A stretch of 64,000 bases of DNA from Allocatelliglobosispora scoriae. Its GTDB lineage: Bacteria; Actinomycetota; Actinomycetes; Mycobacteriales; Micromonosporaceae. This document shows, in pieces, positions 61,057 to 64,000 of this stretch; position 1 is the stretch's first letter, and each line of letters opens with the position of its first letter. The stretch is taken from positions 1,006,503 to 1,070,502 of the forward strand of contig NZ_JACHMN010000002.1 in NCBI RefSeq assembly GCF_014204945.1, given 5' to 3'. The translations under genes and the position numbers were made by a program. The notes beneath the pieces are model-generated. The model was not told the DNA's origin and ran no database searches. It saw nothing but the letters and a program-made list of their open reading frames with translations.

Positions 61057-62013
61057 ATGCCACGGGACCTCACCTTCACCTGCATCGACATCGGCGGCGG
61101 CACCGACGGGACCTGGCGCGACCTGGCCCAGGCCGCATGGCCCGGTTGGGCCGACGCGCTCGTCGACGGCGCACTGGAGCCGGCCGGGCAGGCCGCCTCC
61201 CTCGCGATGTTCGACGAGCACATGCCCGAGCTGATCGGGGTGCGGGACCGGCTCGCCGCCGAGATCGACCGGCCGGGTGCCGCTGCGGTCCTCACGCACA
61301 CCGGCCTCAGGTCGCCCTTCTCGGGCTGCTCGCAGGCGGCGGTCGACGGCGCACTCGTGCGCAACTACGACTTCAGCGCCGACATGTGCGACCGGCAGAT
61401 CACCCGGTCGGATCTGCTGCGGCCGGTGATCGGCATGGGCGACGTGCCGTGCGGGATGCTCGACGGGATGAACGACGCCGGGCTCGCCGTCTCCCTCACC
61501 TTCGGCGGGCGGCCGGTGCACGGTCCGGGGTTCACCGTGCTGCTCGTGACCCGCTACCTGCTGGAGACCTGCTCCACCGTGGACGAGGCGTGGGAGCGGG
61601 TGCGGCGGCTGCCGATCGCCACGGCGCAGAACCTGACCTTCGTCGACCGGGAGCGGTCGGCCGCCGTCTTCCTCGGCCCGGACCGGGAACCGCTGCGGCT
61701 CGACGACGCCTGCGTCACCAACCACCAGGACCTCCCCGTCTCGGCGGAGCAGGAGGCGGAGTCGGCGACGCAACTCCGGCTCGCGACCCTGCTGGCCGCT
61801 CGGGACAGCGCCGGGGATGGCGAGGGCGCCGTCGACGCGGCGATCACAGCGCTGCTCACGCCGCCGCTCTACCAGACCCACGATTGGGGGACCCTCTACA
61901 CGGCTGCCTACCGGCCGAGGCTCGGGAGGGTCGACTACCACTGGCCGGGTGATCGGCTGACGCAGTCGTTCGAGCACTTCACGACCGGCGCGGTGACGGT
62001 GGGACGCGGCTGA
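61057..62013 (+). CDS. C45-type (acyl-CoA:6-APA acyltransferase-like) Ntn hydrolase family protein
   Basis: The ATG at 61057 gives 318 residues; an ATG at 61006 is in frame but its extra residues are Cys/Gly-rich and unlikely. GCSQAAVDGALVRNYDF near 90 holds the candidate N-terminal nucleophile Cys and the Arg-Asn-Tyr-Asp motif of choloylglycine/C45 Ntn enzymes, and GMNDAGLAVSLTFGG follows as in the family. Members self-cleave and hydrolyse or transfer amide-linked acyl groups. The substrate is not known. No signal peptide is visible. Confidence 0.82.
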   Translation: MPRDLTFTCIDIGGGTDGTWRDLAQAAWPGWADALVDGALEPAGQAASLAMFDEHMPELIGVRDRLAAEIDRPGAAAVLTHTGLRSPFSGCSQAAVDGALVRNYDFSADMCDRQITRSDLLRPVIGMGDVPCGMLDGMNDAGLAVSLTFGGRPVHGPGFTVLLVTRYLLETCSTVDEAWERVRRLPIATAQNLTFVDRERSAAVFLGPDREPLRLDDACVTNHQDLPVSAEQEAESATQLRLATLLAARDSAGDGEGAVDAAITALLTPPLYQTHDWGTLYTAAYRPRLGRVDYHWPGDRLTQSFEHFTTGAVTVGRG

Positions 62014-62125
62014 GGACATTTGCGGTGGGCGTACACATCGATGGTTGGTCTTGTTCATGATCCTGCCACGTGCCCGAGGGTCCTAAGCTGACGGCATACC
62101 TTCGACTGTGCGAAGTGGAGTGACG

Positions 62126-62890
62126 ATGGCGCCGGAGATCCTGGTCGCACTGATCACCAGCACTGCCGGAATTGTGTTGTCCGTGGGCAGCGTGCCACTG
62201 AACTACCTCATCGCGCAGCGAGCGAAGCGTGAGCGCAAACAGGACGTCATGGCTCGCTATCACGATCCGCTTCTCTGGTCCGTCCACGACCTGCGAAGCC
62301 GTATTCGCACGATCCTCGAGGAGGGGTTCCTCTCCAAGCAGGTGGTCGACCCGGGTGACCCCGCAGTATCGGCCGGGGACGCCTTCATGTCTCGCTACTC
62401 GCGTCGGCACACACTGTTCGTCGTCGCGCAGTATCTGGGCTGGGTCGAAATTCTCCGCCGCGATGTCGGCTTTCTCGACCTCGGAGACCGCCAACGCAAC
62501 CGCGATCTCATCGAACACCTGAGCATCATTCGACGGGTGCTGTTCGCAGCCGACCTCGATCCGGTCTTACACATACCCACAGGGCAGCAGTCGGCGATCG
62601 GCGAGATCATGATCGAGGCCGGCGGAAGCGAGACAGCGAACGGATGGCGTTGCATCGGGTTCGCCACCTTCTGCGCACGGCTCGACACTGACCCGGTCTT
62701 CTCGCAATGGTTCGATCGAGTCGTCGACGGGCTCGAAGCCTACGCAACCGGTCTCGTCCCGGGAGAGGAACGACTGGTGGAACTCAACCACCGCCTGACC
62801 GGGCTCATCGACTTCCTCGATCCCGATCTGACCCGTTTTCCGACACGTCACCAGGCCGAATCGACATACCGGCCGGCAGTCAACGCGTAG
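62126..62890 (+). CDS. Membrane-anchored protein of unknown function
   Basis: The ATG at 62126 with GGAG upstream gives 254 residues; an earlier ATG lies at 62108. A single N-terminal hydrophobic helix (about 5-30) is followed by the basic stretch AQRAKRERKQDVM, so the remaining 220 residues are probably cytoplasmic. They are helical with a conserved-looking RYHDPLLWSVHDLRSRI segment that occurs in unannotated actinobacterial proteins. No catalytic motif is seen. Codon use is slightly less GC-biased than in neighbours. Confidence 0.65.
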   Translation: MAPEILVALITSTAGIVLSVGSVPLNYLIAQRAKRERKQDVMARYHDPLLWSVHDLRSRIRTILEEGFLSKQVVDPGDPAVSAGDAFMSRYSRRHTLFVVAQYLGWVEILRRDVGFLDLGDRQRNRDLIEHLSIIRRVLFAADLDPVLHIPTGQQSAIGEIMIEAGGSETANGWRCIGFATFCARLDTDPVFSQWFDRVVDGLEAYATGLVPGEERLVELNHRLTGLIDFLDPDLTRFPTRHQAESTYRPAVNA

Positions 62891-62949
62891 GTGTTGGAGT
62901 TCTTGTGCGTTTTCCATCGCCGGGGCAAAACGCACAAGAACTCCAACAC
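62891..62949. terminator. Perfect 23-bp inverted repeat between convergent genes
   Basis: Arms 62891-62913 and 62927-62949 are perfect reverse complements with a 13-base loop. It begins one base after the stop of the membrane-anchored protein gene and ends 20 bp before the end of the ArsR-type gene, so it can terminate both. Confidence 0.75.
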
Positions 62950-62969
62950 GCCCGCACACCGCGGGAGCG

Positions 62970-63956
62970 TCAGCTCGCTTCGAGCAGTGACATGCCCAGC
63001 GGCGTGATCAGGTGCAGGGCCACGCCGGGGCCGCTCTGGTGGCTCGTGATCAGTCCCGATCCGCGCAGCACGGACAGGTGCTGGCTGACGGCGGACGGTG
63101 AGATGCCGAGCCGCTGGCCGATGCCCGTGGCGGTCGCCCCCAGCGCCACCTGGTCCAGGATCGCCGCCCGGGTGGCGCCGATGAGCGCGGCGAGCGGCAT
63201 CTCCCGCCGCGGCCCGCCATAACCGGCGAACCGGTTGATGGGGTAGACGAGCACGGCGGGCAGGTCGGAGTCGGCGAGCACCATCGGCCGGTCCGGGCGC
63301 TTGAAGAACGACGGGATCAGGATCAGCCCGTTGCCGTCGAGGTGGACGTGGCGGTCGTCGGGGTAGGTGGCGATCCGGAGCACCCCGTCGGCGAAGCTGA
63401 TCGTCGGGTGCAGGTCGCCGAGCATCGCGGCGACACCGCTGGTGATCATCGCGTCGCCGCGCGCGGTCCGGTCGGCGTCGACCGCGGTGAGGATCCGCGT
63501 CCACCAGGGCTGCAGGACCAGGTCATGGTAGGAGCGCATGCCCTCGCCGAGCGCGGCCAGGGAGCCGGGGCGCCCGGCGCGCAGGTCGGCGATGGCGGCC
63601 CGGTGCCGGGTCGGCGCGGATTCGAGCAGGGAGATCTCGCTGCTCAGCCGCTGTTTCGGGGTGGAGAGCACGGCGTCGATCCCGGCGTCGAGGCCGTCGA
63701 CCGATTCGAGCGGGGTGAGGAAGTCGGGGAAGTAGCCCAGCGGCGGGTTGACGGCGAAGGCGAGGTCGGCCGGGCCGCGCAGCGCGCCGCCGGGCCGCAT
63801 GGACGCGGTGAACTGCCGCCGCCACGCGTCGAGGAAGGGGTCACCGGTGCGCATCCGCAGGACGTGCATGCTGAGCGACAATTCCCACAGCGGATCCGCC
63901 GCGGCCGCGATGCGCGTCCGCATCAGGTCACCGCTGGTGAAGTGGATCTGCAGCAC
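62970..63956 (-). CDS. ArsR-type winged-helix regulator with large N-terminal domain
   Basis: A GTG at 63956 with GGAG seven bases upstream gives 328 residues. The C-terminal 75 residues are an ArsR/MarR-like winged helix (GATATGIGQRLGISPSAVSQ, then HLSVLRGSGLITSHQSG). The N-terminal 240 residues resemble the DUF5937 domain (VLQIHFTSGDLMRTRIA, DPLWELSLSMHVL) found with this helix in actinobacteria, where it probably senses a ligand. The target is unknown; the promoter would be near the window's right edge. Confidence 0.82.
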   Translation of the reverse strand: MLQIHFTSGDLMRTRIAAAADPLWELSLSMHVLRMRTGDPFLDAWRRQFTASMRPGGALRGPADLAFAVNPPLGYFPDFLTPLESVDGLDAGIDAVLSTPKQRLSSEISLLESAPTRHRAAIADLRAGRPGSLAALGEGMRSYHDLVLQPWWTRILTAVDADRTARGDAMITSGVAAMLGDLHPTISFADGVLRIATYPDDRHVHLDGNGLILIPSFFKRPDRPMVLADSDLPAVLVYPINRFAGYGGPRREMPLAALIGATRAAILDQVALGATATGIGQRLGISPSAVSQHLSVLRGSGLITSHQSGPGVALHLITPLGMSLLEAS

Positions 63957-64000
63957 TGATCGCTCCGGACATAGCACCGTCTAGCCGACGGCGACAGGCT

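Overview
The window looks like a chromosomal segment of a high-GC filamentous actinobacterium, most plausibly a Micromonosporaceae relative. This is an inference from the very high GC, the GTG/TTG starts with GGAGG-type ribosome sites, two AfsR/SARP regulators, secreted Ser/Pro-linker carbohydrate-active proteins and a SpoIIE/STAS/RsbW switch. No rRNA, tRNA or CRISPR array was seen.

Layout. 0-9 kb: housekeeping and envelope genes (VOC protein, YihY, MurQ with a candidate operator, XRE regulator, GlsB-like protein, spermidine synthase-like protein, secreted protein plus lipoprotein, DoxX, DinB-like). 8.1-14.0 kb: three large secreted proteins (CBM2 plus Cip1-like, two discoidin domains plus GH64, VWA plus PKD), each followed by a strong palindrome. 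14.26-24.04 kb: an accessory, visibly less GC-rich island that reads as a defence locus. A leftward operon encodes an Abi_2-like HEPN protein, a DUF3696-type ABC ATPase, a TOPRIM/DUF4435-like protein and a DUF262 protein, with a structured-RNA candidate just upstream. A rightward set encodes a DUF4145-like protein, a winged-helix protein and a double P-loop HerA-type ATPase broken by a one-base frameshift. 24.9-30.4 kb: carotenoid cluster (lycopene cyclase, CrtB, carotenoid oxygenase, methyltransferase, CrtI) without a GGPP synthase in view. 30.5-32.0 kb: a HAD phosphatase and a B3/B4-domain protein.

32.1-41.9 kb: an unusual PLP- and tryptophan-linked module. A six-gene leftward operon with mostly overlapping or closely spaced genes encodes a fold-III decarboxylase homologue lacking the PLP lysine, PdxH, YggS, a trimethylamine-dehydrogenase-like flavoprotein, TrpD and TrpC. 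TrpF is convergent to it. ATCGATCAC direct repeats lie in front of the operon, and a MocR-type regulator with a LysE exporter lies upstream.

41.9-48.7 kb: AfsR-like regulator, divergent fatty acyl-AMP ligase and ACP-GNAT fusion, then a secreted CHAP protein and a lipoprotein. 48.7-56.3 kb: a signalling block (response regulator, giant HAMP-array hybrid kinase, GAF-PP2C phosphatase, STAS antagonist, RsbW-like kinase). 56.4-64 kb: small secreted proteins, a second AfsR-like regulator with an 11-bp-period repeat in its leader, a C45 acyltransferase-like protein, a membrane-anchored unknown and an ArsR-type regulator.
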